Source: a virus
Length of the DNA: 38,152 bases
Reading direction: 5' to 3' (one strand)
IMG/VR virus record: IMGVR_UViG_3300028654_000037
Location: 1 to 38,152 of that record
The notes under the pieces are model-generated. The model was not told where the DNA came from and did no database searches. It worked only from the letters and a program-made list of their open reading frames with translations. Position 1 is the stretch's first letter, and every line of letters starts with the position of its first letter. The translations under genes were made by a program, and so were the position numbers. Shown in pieces: positions 1-8,890 of this stretch.

Positions 1-557
1 GTTTTGCTGGCACGAGCAACGCCTATAAATTTCTTCGCTTACGCTTCGTTCGGATGCCGAACACGCTTGTCCTATCGACTGCCTGCGCCCAAATCACGGG
101 CATCGCCGGGAATGTGGTAACAGTGGCAAGTTTTCCCACCTCTCCCGCGCCTTTCACCACAAGCGCGACCTACGATATCATCTCCAATAGTCCGCAGATG
201 TTTGTTAGCCAGGGAGATGATCTTACCGTCTCCGCCATTGATCCCATACTAAAGACCATGACCTTTACTTCGCTACCCGCCGATTCTTTGGGTAATACGC
301 TCGCGCAAGTGGGTGACTGGGTGTGCTTCGCTATGCAATCGCCCATTCCACAGATACCGTTCAAGCCGGGATTTCAATTACTGCTTCAACTCTCGGCGGC
401 TAAGTGCCTAGAAATTCATGGCGATACACAGGGATTCAATGTGGCCATGAGTCAAGCGGCGGACATGAAGAACTATTTCATTTCAGTAATCACGCCTCGC
501 GTCGATGGAAACGTTGTTCGCCTTACTACTCCAAACTCCCTCTACGGGTGGGACTAA
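1..557 (+). CDS. Partial virion gene, possibly head-tail adaptor (3' part)
   Basis: The frame is open from base 3 to the stop just before 558, so this is the C-terminal part of a gene that begins outside the window. An ATG at 54 exists, but 17 sense codons precede it in frame and it has no Shine-Dalgarno (SD) sequence, so I do not take it as the start. The visible part (about 184 residues) has no motif I can name. It abuts the nozzle-type gene directly (stop TAA then ATG). In P22-like phages that place is held by the gp4-type adaptor. The adaptor call rests on position only. Confidence 0.55.
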   Translation, partial: FAGTSNAYKFLRLRFVRMPNTLVLSTACAQITGIAGNVVTVASFPTSPAPFTTSATYDIISNSPQMFVSQGDDLTVSAIDPILKTMTFTSLPADSLGNTLAQVGDWVCFAMQSPIPQIPFKPGFQLLLQLSAAKCLEIHGDTQGFNVAMSQAADMKNYFISVITPRVDGNVVRLTTPNSLYGWD

Positions 558-3218
558 ATGACTCTCGAAACTGATCCGCAGCAAATTCAACTCGACTGTA
601 AAGGGCTATACACAATGCCCAACAGCCTGTCCAAAGTACCGGCGGGCTCTCTCTTGCAGGCCGAGAATGTGGTGGTGGACTATAACGGTCTTCTCTCCGT
701 GCGGCGCGGCATCAAGCAATTCGGGGTAAGTTTCCAGACACTAACGGGGAATGCGAACACTGAGGTATTCGGGGAATTCTTTTATAAGGACTCGAAACTC
801 GCGTGGTATGGTGATGCCACGTTGGCAGATATAAATCCTGCGCGTAATAACTTTGCCTACGATAGTGATGGCCTGGGCACATGGGTGAATACGACGATGA
901 ATGTGCCGTCACCTGCGTATGTTCTCACGGATACTTATCGCTCGGCGCAAAGCAACGACAATATTTATTTCACATCGAACGCGGGGATTTTGAAGGCCGA
1001 CGATCCCTCGCGTCCTCTCTATTCAGCGGGCGGTTTGCCGGGGCTAGATGGCCAGGCTGTTCTTTCAGATAGCTCAGGTTTCATGGCTACCAATACGGAA
1101 GTAGCCTATCGGATGACATGGACCTTTACAGATTTCAATAATAACGCGGTCGAAGGAACACCGAGTACCCGCGTCGTCATTGCTAATAACTCTGGCGGAA
1201 GCCGAAATGTCACTCTAACCTTCACCATACCGCATGGCACAACGATTGACTACCAATATAAAATTTATCGTTCGATCATGTCCGCAACCGGCACTACTGA
1301 ACCGGCGGATGAACTTCAACTTGTCATTACCGGCAATCCGACGAGCACAGACTTGACGAACGGCTTTTTTACGGTGAAAGACACCACCCCAGAGAGTGAG
1401 CTTGGCGCATTCCTGTACACAAACTCAGGACAGGAAGGTATTTCCCAGGCGAACACGATCCCGCCTCTGTCGAATGACATGTGTTTCTTCTTCGGGTATA
1501 TGATTTATGGCTCTTGCACCACACAACAGAAATTTTTGCTCTCTCTTCTTTCAGCAGAAACTCCGCTGGGGCTTGCGATTGGCGACACTTTCACGGTTAC
1601 GCGGGGAAGCACTACGTTTACTCTTACAGCTCATGCCTCAGAGGTGATTGCGTCCGGCTATTTCAAGTTATTCACGGGCGGCGATCCAGGTAGCGACATT
1701 TTGCAGACAAAGTTGTCTTTGATCCACGTATTAAATCGTTATGCACAACTTCTCGTCTACGCTTTCGATGCCTCGGACGTAAATAGTGCCACTTCGCTCC
1801 CGGGCGACTTCTATTTGCAGGAGCAAGGCATCGGTGGCAGCCCATTCAACGTGTTTTCCTCTAACACAACGGCCTGGAATCCCCCTCTCAACCCATCCAT
1901 TGGTGTTCCCTCGCTGGCTGGCGGCGGAAAAGGCATGGGATTTTGTTCAAAATTTCAGCAGCCAGAAGCAGTGCCCCTTTCCAATACAATTAACGTGGGA
2001 AATCCTAATTTTGAGTGGTTGCGGGTGCTTCCTCTCCGAAATAGTGTCGTCGTTCTCAAGGCCGACGGGCTGTTCCAGCTTACAGGGACTACGTTCCCTT
2101 TTACAGTGACCACACTGGACACCGGCACCATTCTCACTGCTCCTGAGAGCCCTGTGGTGATGAACAATCAAGTTTTTGCCTATACAAATCAAGGCATCGT
2201 TGGTATTTCTGAAACTGGTCCCGGCATTCTCTCTCGCCCTATCGAAAACATTCTTCAGCGGATTAGTTCCTACCTCTATGTTCAATTCCCGCAGAAATCA
2301 TTCGGCGCGGCGTATGAAACGGATAGGAAGTATATTTTTAGCACTATATCCGAGAACGATAACTATGTAAAGGCGACCATTCAGTATGTGTACGATACTA
2401 TTACTGAATCATGGACAACCTATACCTATCCTATCGCCCTGTGGGACATTAGGGAAAGCCCCACAGAGCACAGGCTATACCTTACTTCGGCGGACCCCGC
2501 CTATCCGTATGTCTTTCAAGAGAGGAAGAGTTTCACGCGTCTCGACTATGCCGACATAGAGTTACCCGTTACCATAGTGGCCTACGACAATACGCAAACG
2601 CCACCGGTTGTCACTTTGTCCAGTACGGCAGCCGTTACTGTCGGATGGAGTTTGGCACAACTCGTTTTGGTGGGCGGTGTTCCTACGAGCATCTTGAACC
2701 TGTCTGTGATTACACGGGTTATAGATGCCACGCATATTAATGTGACCGATGCAGTGAACTGGGATTTATCAGGGATATCGCTTACGACTGTAGAGCAGCC
2801 GATTCCAGTCAGCGTGGCCTATTGCCCGATTATTGGTTCAGGAGTGGCTTCTACCGGCGCGACAGTGGCGGGCAACCCTGGCATAATTAAGTTCTTCAAA
2901 GAAATCCAATTCTTCTTTCAGAACGTTGACTTTACGCTCGTCAATGTTAGCATCGCCAGCGACTTTGTGGCCGGTGGGGCACCGATGGCCCTGATTCCCA
3001 CAACCGCGACTGTCGGATGGGGCCAATTTGCATGGGGACAAGTGCCGTGGGGTGGAAACTCCGAATTCACCGTACAATCTATACGCACCTATATTCCCCT
3101 ATCTGCAAGACGGGCACACTGGTTGAATATATCTCTGAACGTGGAACAGGCAATGACGAGTTTCACTTTTGGTGGTGCTGTCTTGACATACACGCCGGTA
3201 ACAACGCGTTCCAAATAA
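558..3218 (+). CDS. Large tail nozzle / packaged-DNA stabilisation-type protein
   Basis: 886 residues. The N-terminus reads as the pattern common to podoviral nozzle or gp10-like proteins: a short lead, GLYTMPNSLSKVPAGSLLQA, then a 'V(V)xDYNG...RRGxK' stretch, around residues 16-52. The rest is beta-rich and Thr/Ser-rich with no transmembrane segment or signal peptide, as expected of a beta-propeller nozzle. Near the C-terminus is a Trp-Gly repeat (WGQFAWGQVPWGG, about residue 820). It is almost twice the length of P22 gp10, so extra domains are likely. It lies between the adaptor-like gene and a small virion gene. Confident as a tail structural protein, less so for the exact role. Confidence 0.68.
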   Translation: MTLETDPQQIQLDCKGLYTMPNSLSKVPAGSLLQAENVVVDYNGLLSVRRGIKQFGVSFQTLTGNANTEVFGEFFYKDSKLAWYGDATLADINPARNNFAYDSDGLGTWVNTTMNVPSPAYVLTDTYRSAQSNDNIYFTSNAGILKADDPSRPLYSAGGLPGLDGQAVLSDSSGFMATNTEVAYRMTWTFTDFNNNAVEGTPSTRVVIANNSGGSRNVTLTFTIPHGTTIDYQYKIYRSIMSATGTTEPADELQLVITGNPTSTDLTNGFFTVKDTTPESELGAFLYTNSGQEGISQANTIPPLSNDMCFFFGYMIYGSCTTQQKFLLSLLSAETPLGLAIGDTFTVTRGSTTFTLTAHASEVIASGYFKLFTGGDPGSDILQTKLSLIHVLNRYAQLLVYAFDASDVNSATSLPGDFYLQEQGIGGSPFNVFSSNTTAWNPPLNPSIGVPSLAGGGKGMGFCSKFQQPEAVPLSNTINVGNPNFEWLRVLPLRNSVVVLKADGLFQLTGTTFPFTVTTLDTGTILTAPESPVVMNNQVFAYTNQGIVGISETGPGILSRPIENILQRISSYLYVQFPQKSFGAAYETDRKYIFSTISENDNYVKATIQYVYDTITESWTTYTYPIALWDIRESPTEHRLYLTSADPAYPYVFQERKSFTRLDYADIELPVTIVAYDNTQTPPVVTLSSTAAVTVGWSLAQLVLVGGVPTSILNLSVITRVIDATHINVTDAVNWDLSGISLTTVEQPIPVSVAYCPIIGSGVASTGATVAGNPGIIKFFKEIQFFFQNVDFTLVNVSIASDFVAGGAPMALIPTTATVGWGQFAWGQVPWGGNSEFTVQSIRTYIPLSARRAHWLNISLNVEQAMTSFTFGGAVLTYTPVTTRSK

Positions 3219-3221
3219 ACC

Positions 3222-3650
3222 ATGCAACTTCCTCTCTACAGACGCCTCACCCAAGAAGACCTCGCAGATGCCCCGAAGGGGTCATGGAAAGACCGTCTCT
3301 TGTACGCGATGAATCTATTCTTCCAGCAAATCTATTCGGGGCTCAACAACAATCTTACGCCCGAGCAGAACTGCATCGCGCAGACGAAAACGTTTCAGAT
3401 CACGGGTAGTAGCACCCCGGCGAATAATGCGTACAGCTTCACCGCGAGCTACCCGTATCAGCCACTAGGATACGATCTTTTGAATATCCAGCCGACGGAT
3501 AATAGTACCCCAATTTTTACCGCCGCGCCGCACATCAGTTGGAACTTTGCAAACGGTATGTTTAACATTTTAGGAATATCCGGCCTCACCGATGGAGTGC
3601 AATACATCATCACACTTCGCGTTTGGTGGGGACAGATTATCAACCACTAG
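3222..3650 (+). CDS. Small virion-associated protein, unknown
   Basis: 142 residues, starting 3 bases after the nozzle-type stop. The N-terminal half looks helical (RLTQEDLADAPKGSWKDR), followed by a Thr/Pro/aromatic-rich beta-like half ending ITLRVWWGQIINH. No catalytic motif, signal peptide or membrane segment. Placement between the nozzle and internal-protein genes suggests a small structural or tail-attachment protein. I do not recognise a family. Confidence 0.7.
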   Translation: MQLPLYRRLTQEDLADAPKGSWKDRLLYAMNLFFQQIYSGLNNNLTPEQNCIAQTKTFQITGSSTPANNAYSFTASYPYQPLGYDLLNIQPTDNSTPIFTAAPHISWNFANGMFNILGISGLTDGVQYIITLRVWWGQIINH

Positions 3651-3661
3651 GAGCTATTACG

Positions 3662-5071
3662 ATGCCATTCGTTCCCAACATGACCGACGATGAGCAACAG
3701 AACCCTAACGTACAGGGGGCCGTTGCGCCCGCTGGCGGCGGTGCCGTCCATCTATCTCCCTCTTCTGGTGTCGGATCATCCGCTCCTGCCGGAGCTGCCG
3801 GGGCTCCTGCCACGGGGGCAGGCGGTTCTTTCGCCACGTTAGACAAATATCTTACAGCCAATCAAGGACAGGCCGCGCCTCTGGCTGGACAAATTACCAA
3901 TCAAATTGGCCAGCAATATAGCGGATTGGATGCCCAAAATAATGCCGCCATCGCGAGCATGAATAATCAGGTGACGAATGCTCCCGGCTATACGGCGAGT
4001 GATCCGAATGTGCTGGCACAAGAAGCGGCCAATCCTGTCTCATTTTCTGGCGATCAAGGAAACGTAAAGCAATTCCAAAGTTTGCTAGACAATACATATA
4101 GCGGACCTGCGACGGCAGAGGGAACAACGGATTATACGAATCAGCAGAATGCCATTAATAATGCCATCTCCACGGGACAAGCGGCCACGGGTACAGAAGC
4201 GGGCCGAGAAAATCTTCTGTCACAGAATGAGGCTACACCTACAACTGGTGTCACCGCACTTAATAGCGCGATTCTGTCACAAGACCCGAACGCTCTCGGT
4301 TCTATAGAGAACGCCTATCAGCCGTTCAATAATCTGCTCACCAATCTTAATACAGGCGCACAAGGCGTAGATACGACTATTGGTAAGGAACAGTCGGACG
4401 CGGCCACTTCAAGTGCGGCGGCGAATAAGCAAATTTCTGACCAAATAGCCGCTCTAAATACGAACGTAAATAACGAGTATAGCAATCTTCAAAATCAATA
4501 CGCTACAGCGAATACTGAGGCTTCCAATCTCGCTTCCGGTTTGCAGAGCGGAAAATTACCGACCAGCGGCAATGTTGATCCAAGACTACAAAACTTTATA
4601 AATAACGATATCAATCCTTGGGTAACTGCTAATGATCCGGGGCAGTCGGTGTCCTATAACTTTGCCAATGCGGTTCCCCAGTTTGCCACCAATCCAAGTC
4701 CTACGCTCCCCCAGGCGGCAACTGCCGAGGATTACGCCCAGGCGGGAGCATTTCAAAATCTACTCGCCGGATTGAATACGGGAATAGCCGCGCCTATAAT
4801 TAATCCAACTACAGCATCCCAGGCGGGAACTTATAGCACAGCGGCTCTTCCAGCCGTGAATAATAATACATTGGCCAGTGACATAGCAGGTGGACTAAGC
4901 GCGCTACCCGGTAATGTATCGGCTGCACCATATCAGCAGTATCTTGGTCTGTTGGCAGCTCTTCAGAAGTATCAAGGTTTACCCGTCCAGGGTGGTCCAT
5001 GGGGACCAAGCTGGAATGGGTCTATTCCGACTGATCTTGGCGTAAACAATAGCGGGTTCGGCGGCGTATAA
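3662..5071 (+). CDS. Internal virion protein candidate, Ala/Asn/Gln-rich
   Basis: 469 residues from ATG 3662, chosen because AGGAG at 3649-3653 lies 8 bases upstream; an in-frame ATG at 3623 lies inside the previous gene and lacks an SD. Residues 1-60 are Pro/Gly/Ala-rich and disordered. The middle is rich in Ala, Asn, Gln and Thr with long helical stretches (IGQQYSGLDAQNNAAIASMN and similar), and the end is Gly/Pro-rich. There is no enzyme motif. First of four consecutive low-complexity proteins at the place where P22-like phages keep ejection proteins. Confidence 0.7.
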   Translation: MPFVPNMTDDEQQNPNVQGAVAPAGGGAVHLSPSSGVGSSAPAGAAGAPATGAGGSFATLDKYLTANQGQAAPLAGQITNQIGQQYSGLDAQNNAAIASMNNQVTNAPGYTASDPNVLAQEAANPVSFSGDQGNVKQFQSLLDNTYSGPATAEGTTDYTNQQNAINNAISTGQAATGTEAGRENLLSQNEATPTTGVTALNSAILSQDPNALGSIENAYQPFNNLLTNLNTGAQGVDTTIGKEQSDAATSSAAANKQISDQIAALNTNVNNEYSNLQNQYATANTEASNLASGLQSGKLPTSGNVDPRLQNFINNDINPWVTANDPGQSVSYNFANAVPQFATNPSPTLPQAATAEDYAQAGAFQNLLAGLNTGIAAPIINPTTASQAGTYSTAALPAVNNNTLASDIAGGLSALPGNVSAAPYQQYLGLLAALQKYQGLPVQGGPWGPSWNGSIPTDLGVNNSGFGGV

Positions 5072-5100
5072 AATGAATTACAATTTAGGAGACAGATAAC

Positions 5101-6390
5101 ATGAGCCTTTTCGATTCGTCCGATTCATCCTCGCAAGACTATCTCAAGCAAGCACTCGCCGCCTATCAACAGGCCAATGTGCCCACCATTGCCTCGGAGA
5201 CGGTTAATAATTTACCGCTCGAATCCGTGCAGGGTACGGTCAATCCAGCGAATATTCAAGTGGCCACACAGGCTCCTTCTGCCTATAATGATATTTCGCT
5301 TGACCCAGCGACCCGAGCGGCGCAGATGAACGCTCTCAGCCAATACACAAATATTGCTGACGCGGGCGGACTAGACGCCAATGCTAAACTCGCATTGCAA
5401 CAGACGATAGATGCCACGAATGAGCAATCACAAGGGGCTCAGGGTGCAATCCAGCAGAACGCGCAGGCGATGGGGCAGGGCGGCGGAGATTTCGCTCTCA
5501 CACAACGCGCTATTGCGGCCCAGGGTGCATCCAATACAGGGGCGACGCAAGGCTTACAAGCGGCTGCAGAAGCCGAAGCCAATCGCGAAGCCGCGCTAAA
5601 TCAAATGGCGAATATTGGTGGAAGCGTAAATGCTGCTGATTATTCTCAGGCGGCGACGAAAGCCGGAGCGCAGAACACGATCAATGCCACGAATCAAGCG
5701 GCCACGAATGCCGCTAATACAGGAAACGTGACGAACGCCATCAATGCGGGCGAATTCAATACCAATACTGCGCAGGGTGTAAATGCCGCCAATACAACAG
5801 CCGGTCAGGGCCAGGTTTATTACAATGCCAACTTGCCACAGCAGCAGTTCAATAATGAATTGAGCAAGGCGAGCGGTATTGCAGGTGTTAGTGCCAATCA
5901 AGCGGGGGCAGCGCAAACGGCTCAGAATCAGAACAATGCTATGACGGGTGCACTACTCGGCGCGGCTGGCACAATCGCGGGTGGAGCAATGGGCGGCCCA
6001 GTGGGCGCAGCCGTCGGAAGCCAAGTTGGCAAAGCGGCGGCAGGGGCTACGGCTAACGGTGGCGGAACGAGCGTGAAGAATGCGGCACACGGCGGCTATT
6101 TTGCTAAGGGTGGCTACGCTTGCTATGCCGACGGTGGCGTCGCGCATGACCACGCTATTTGCATGAAGCTCGGCGGCCATGTTGGCGGGGAAGCGAAAGT
6201 GGAAGGCGATAGCGAGACAAACGATACAGTGCCCGCGATGCTGAGTCCTGGCGAGCTAGTGATTCCACGCTCGGTGCCGAAGGATGGGAAAAGCATGGAA
6301 GAGTTTGCGAAACATGCCCCAGTGGGCGGAGACACGAAAAAGAAAGTGGACATGACAGGATTTATGAGCGGCTACAAGAGAGGTAAATAA
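5101..6390 (+). CDS. Internal virion / ejection protein with glycine zipper
   Basis: 429 residues with a good SD (AGGAG, 5088-5092). The first 280 residues are Ala/Gln/Asn-rich and helical. Around residues 285-320 is a glycine-zipper stretch (GALLGAAGTIAGGAMGGPVG and following), of the kind that can insert into membranes. Then come short repeats FAKGG and YADGG and the motif ETNDTVPAMLSPGELVIPR, also seen in tape-measure and internal phage proteins. The layout fits a protein ejected with DNA that forms a path through the envelope. The C-terminal repeat motifs recur in the next gene. Confidence 0.68.
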   Translation: MSLFDSSDSSSQDYLKQALAAYQQANVPTIASETVNNLPLESVQGTVNPANIQVATQAPSAYNDISLDPATRAAQMNALSQYTNIADAGGLDANAKLALQQTIDATNEQSQGAQGAIQQNAQAMGQGGGDFALTQRAIAAQGASNTGATQGLQAAAEAEANREAALNQMANIGGSVNAADYSQAATKAGAQNTINATNQAATNAANTGNVTNAINAGEFNTNTAQGVNAANTTAGQGQVYYNANLPQQQFNNELSKASGIAGVSANQAGAAQTAQNQNNAMTGALLGAAGTIAGGAMGGPVGAAVGSQVGKAAAGATANGGGTSVKNAAHGGYFAKGGYACYADGGVAHDHAICMKLGGHVGGEAKVEGDSETNDTVPAMLSPGELVIPRSVPKDGKSMEEFAKHAPVGGDTKKKVDMTGFMSGYKRGK

Positions 6391-6391
6391 G

Positions 6392-8890
6392 ATGCCTTTC
6401 GAGAGCGACGCGCAAAGACGCTTCATGTACTCCCAACACCCTGAATTAGCCGCCGAATTTGAGAAGGCCACGCCGAAGGGTGCTGATCTGCCAGAGCACG
6501 TTAAGAAGATGGCCGATGGTGGCGTATCGGATGCAGATGAACGTAGCCCAGATTATCCCACCGCCGCAATGACCTCTATGCCGCCCGAAGTTCTCAGCAC
6601 GTTGATGGGTGGTTTGATGGGCGGAATGAATCCTGTTTCTGCAGCGAAAGAAATCCCCTCCGCCCTAGAAGGACTCGGGGAAGCCGGGGAAGCAACATTG
6701 GGGAAAGCTGACCCAGAGGAAGTGACCGCTTTCGTAAAAGGAATTCAGAAAGGCGCACCCGGATCAGAAGGTGTCAAAATTTATGGAGTGAAAGGTAGCC
6801 CCGCGAAGCTGAAGGAATTATTTGGTGATGAGGCTCCTGGTTCAGTGCCGGAAAATGTTCTGAGGGATAAGGGTATTTTACCAGCACAGGTACCCGAGTC
6901 ACAAAACCCCACTGCGCCGTTCGCCCAAGACTTACGGCATCTATGGGGAGACGCAGCGAGTGAACAAAGTGGAACTCCGATTGATGTGCGGGGTCCATAT
7001 GAACGTCCCGATATATTTTTGCCTAAGAAAATGGCGGAGGGTGGAACAATGAAAGGCTATGACGAGAATGACTCCAAATCTTTATTCCGGTCGATGATCG
7101 GGAAATATGCCAACGGTGGGATAGTTAAACCCGAAGGCGAAGAAGAAACCCCCCCGGCGGTAGCACCTGTTGCTCCTGCGGCCGTTGTTAATCCTCCGGC
7201 TCCTCCCGCCCCAAAGAGTGAGGGCGGCGACGCAGCTCCGGTGGCCCCGAAAGATAATACGGCTGGCGTTGCGTCTCCTACACATACGAGCACAGAGACA
7301 GGCGGATCAAGCCCCGGTGGTGCATCAACGGGTGGCGTCGGCAGCGGAATTGGCGGCGCAGGAACAGGTGGAGCCGCTACAGGCGGAGCCTCGACCGGTG
7401 GAGCTGGTACAGTCACCGTAACGGTTTCTGGTGATAGTGGTAAAGGAAAATCAAAGGGTGGAAAAAAGTCTCCTACGACTATTAATATAAGCAATGTCGG
7501 CGGAACTACGGAAGCCGGTAATGTTGCCAGTGGCGATGGTCCTGGTAGCTCTGGTACTGGTGGGAAAGGAAGTGGATCAGGTGGCGGTGGGGGTGGAGCT
7601 ACGCCCAGCGAGCCAGAAGGAATGGCTAAAGGTGGCACGTTCTTAGAGAATGAAACCCCCGCAAAAGCGGCGAAAGATGTTCATTTGAAGATGGCGAAAG
7701 GCGGCATCGTTCCTGATGACAAGAAACGCGCCGCTGTTTATAAGGCTATGGGAATAAAAGGATATGATGACGGTGGAACACCTGATGACACAGCAACGCC
7801 CGCGCCGCCACAGCCGAATGACCCGGGGTATGCGGCTTTCATTCAGAACCTTCTATCCAAGGTAGGGTTTGGACACACGCCGCAAGGCGCGGCTAATGTC
7901 GGAGCCACCGCCGATACGCTCGGAGCGGTGGGAAGTGCACTAGGAAACGCACTACCCACAATGCCAGCGGTGGCGGCAGGAGCCGCGAATGCGGCATCCA
8001 CTCCGGGCCTAGCCCCAGCCATAAATGCTGGTCTAGGGACCAACCTGGCGGCACCAGCGGCTCCCGCGCCAGCCCCAGTAGCAGCCGCGCCAGTTGCGCC
8101 GCCCGCGATGCCCCCAGCGGCCCCTAAGCCTATGGGTGCTCCCGCGATGCCAGGACCAGCGGCCGGTGCTGCTCCTTCTGGTATGCCAGATTTAAGCGGC
8201 ATGTTCAACCAGGACACCTCTAAACTAACACAAGGTGTCAACCCGGAAGATCGGCAAGCTGTGATAGATAAACTACAGGCCCAGCAACATGGGCTAGGTG
8301 CCATCATTTCACAGGCGGTGGCTGGCTTAGGAGATGCGCTATCCGCAAAAGGCGGAAAAGAGACTCATGCTCTGGGAAACATATTTGCCATGAACACACA
8401 GCAACGCCAGGAATCTCTGGCGAACTTCGACAAGGCGCGACAGGACAGAGTGCAGAAGCTACAACTACAGACGCAGATGGGCGACAATGCCTTAAAACAA
8501 GCGGCCGCCGCTGATGCTTATGGCGTTGATGAGCATCTCAACGGACTGTTGAATGCACCGAAAGGAACGATGAAGAAAGACTTGCCAACCTATATGGGAA
8601 TAATGAGCGCGGGAATAGCCGCGAAAGAGAAAGACGAAGACCTGTATATGAAGGCTCACGCGCAGGCGGGAACGGACGTAGATAATGCGATCAAAAACTC
8701 GTCTGTTCTCGGTATCAAGCCGAGCTCTGCGCAAGTACAGGCCATCGGTAATAAACTCGCCGACGTGTATTACAACAAGGCTAAAGGAAATGTGGGTATT
8801 AAAGCCTCCGACGGTAGCCAGCATTGGATACCCGCCGCGAGTCTTGGCAAAGCTAAACAAATGGACCCAGGTGTACAGGTGATACAATAA
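6392..8890 (+). CDS. Very large internal virion protein with repeated MAxGG motifs
   Basis: 832 residues, starting 1 base after the preceding stop. The N-terminus has a short domain (SDAQRRFMYSQHPELAAEFE ... TPKGADLPEHV) resembling a 'KAQxRFMxxxHPE' motif of other phage proteins. Six Gly-Gly motifs (MADGG, MAEGG, YANGG, MAKGG twice, YDDGG) are spread over residues 41-460. Between them lies a long Gly/Ser/Thr linker (about 300-410), and a Pro/Ala linker follows (about 550-610). The C-terminal 200 residues look helical and coiled. Probably an extended internal or ejection protein; no enzyme domain seen. The opposite strand carries long open frames only because of the GC-biased repeats. Confidence 0.68.
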   Translation: MPFESDAQRRFMYSQHPELAAEFEKATPKGADLPEHVKKMADGGVSDADERSPDYPTAAMTSMPPEVLSTLMGGLMGGMNPVSAAKEIPSALEGLGEAGEATLGKADPEEVTAFVKGIQKGAPGSEGVKIYGVKGSPAKLKELFGDEAPGSVPENVLRDKGILPAQVPESQNPTAPFAQDLRHLWGDAASEQSGTPIDVRGPYERPDIFLPKKMAEGGTMKGYDENDSKSLFRSMIGKYANGGIVKPEGEEETPPAVAPVAPAAVVNPPAPPAPKSEGGDAAPVAPKDNTAGVASPTHTSTETGGSSPGGASTGGVGSGIGGAGTGGAATGGASTGGAGTVTVTVSGDSGKGKSKGGKKSPTTINISNVGGTTEAGNVASGDGPGSSGTGGKGSGSGGGGGGATPSEPEGMAKGGTFLENETPAKAAKDVHLKMAKGGIVPDDKKRAAVYKAMGIKGYDDGGTPDDTATPAPPQPNDPGYAAFIQNLLSKVGFGHTPQGAANVGATADTLGAVGSALGNALPTMPAVAAGAANAASTPGLAPAINAGLGTNLAAPAAPAPAPVAAAPVAPPAMPPAAPKPMGAPAMPGPAAGAAPSGMPDLSGMFNQDTSKLTQGVNPEDRQAVIDKLQAQQHGLGAIISQAVAGLGDALSAKGGKETHALGNIFAMNTQQRQESLANFDKARQDRVQKLQLQTQMGDNALKQAAAADAYGVDEHLNGLLNAPKGTMKKDLPTYMGIMSAGIAAKEKDEDLYMKAHAQAGTDVDNAIKNSSVLGIKPSSAQVQAIGNKLADVYYNKAKGNVGIKASDGSQHWIPAASLGKAKQMDPGVQVIQ

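Noticed and set aside
7057-8307. Two long Pro/Ala-rich open frames on the minus strand (7057-7638 and 7843-8307)
   Set aside because: They mirror the Gly- and Ala/Pro-rich linkers of the 832-residue virion protein on the plus strand; no SD, no motif.
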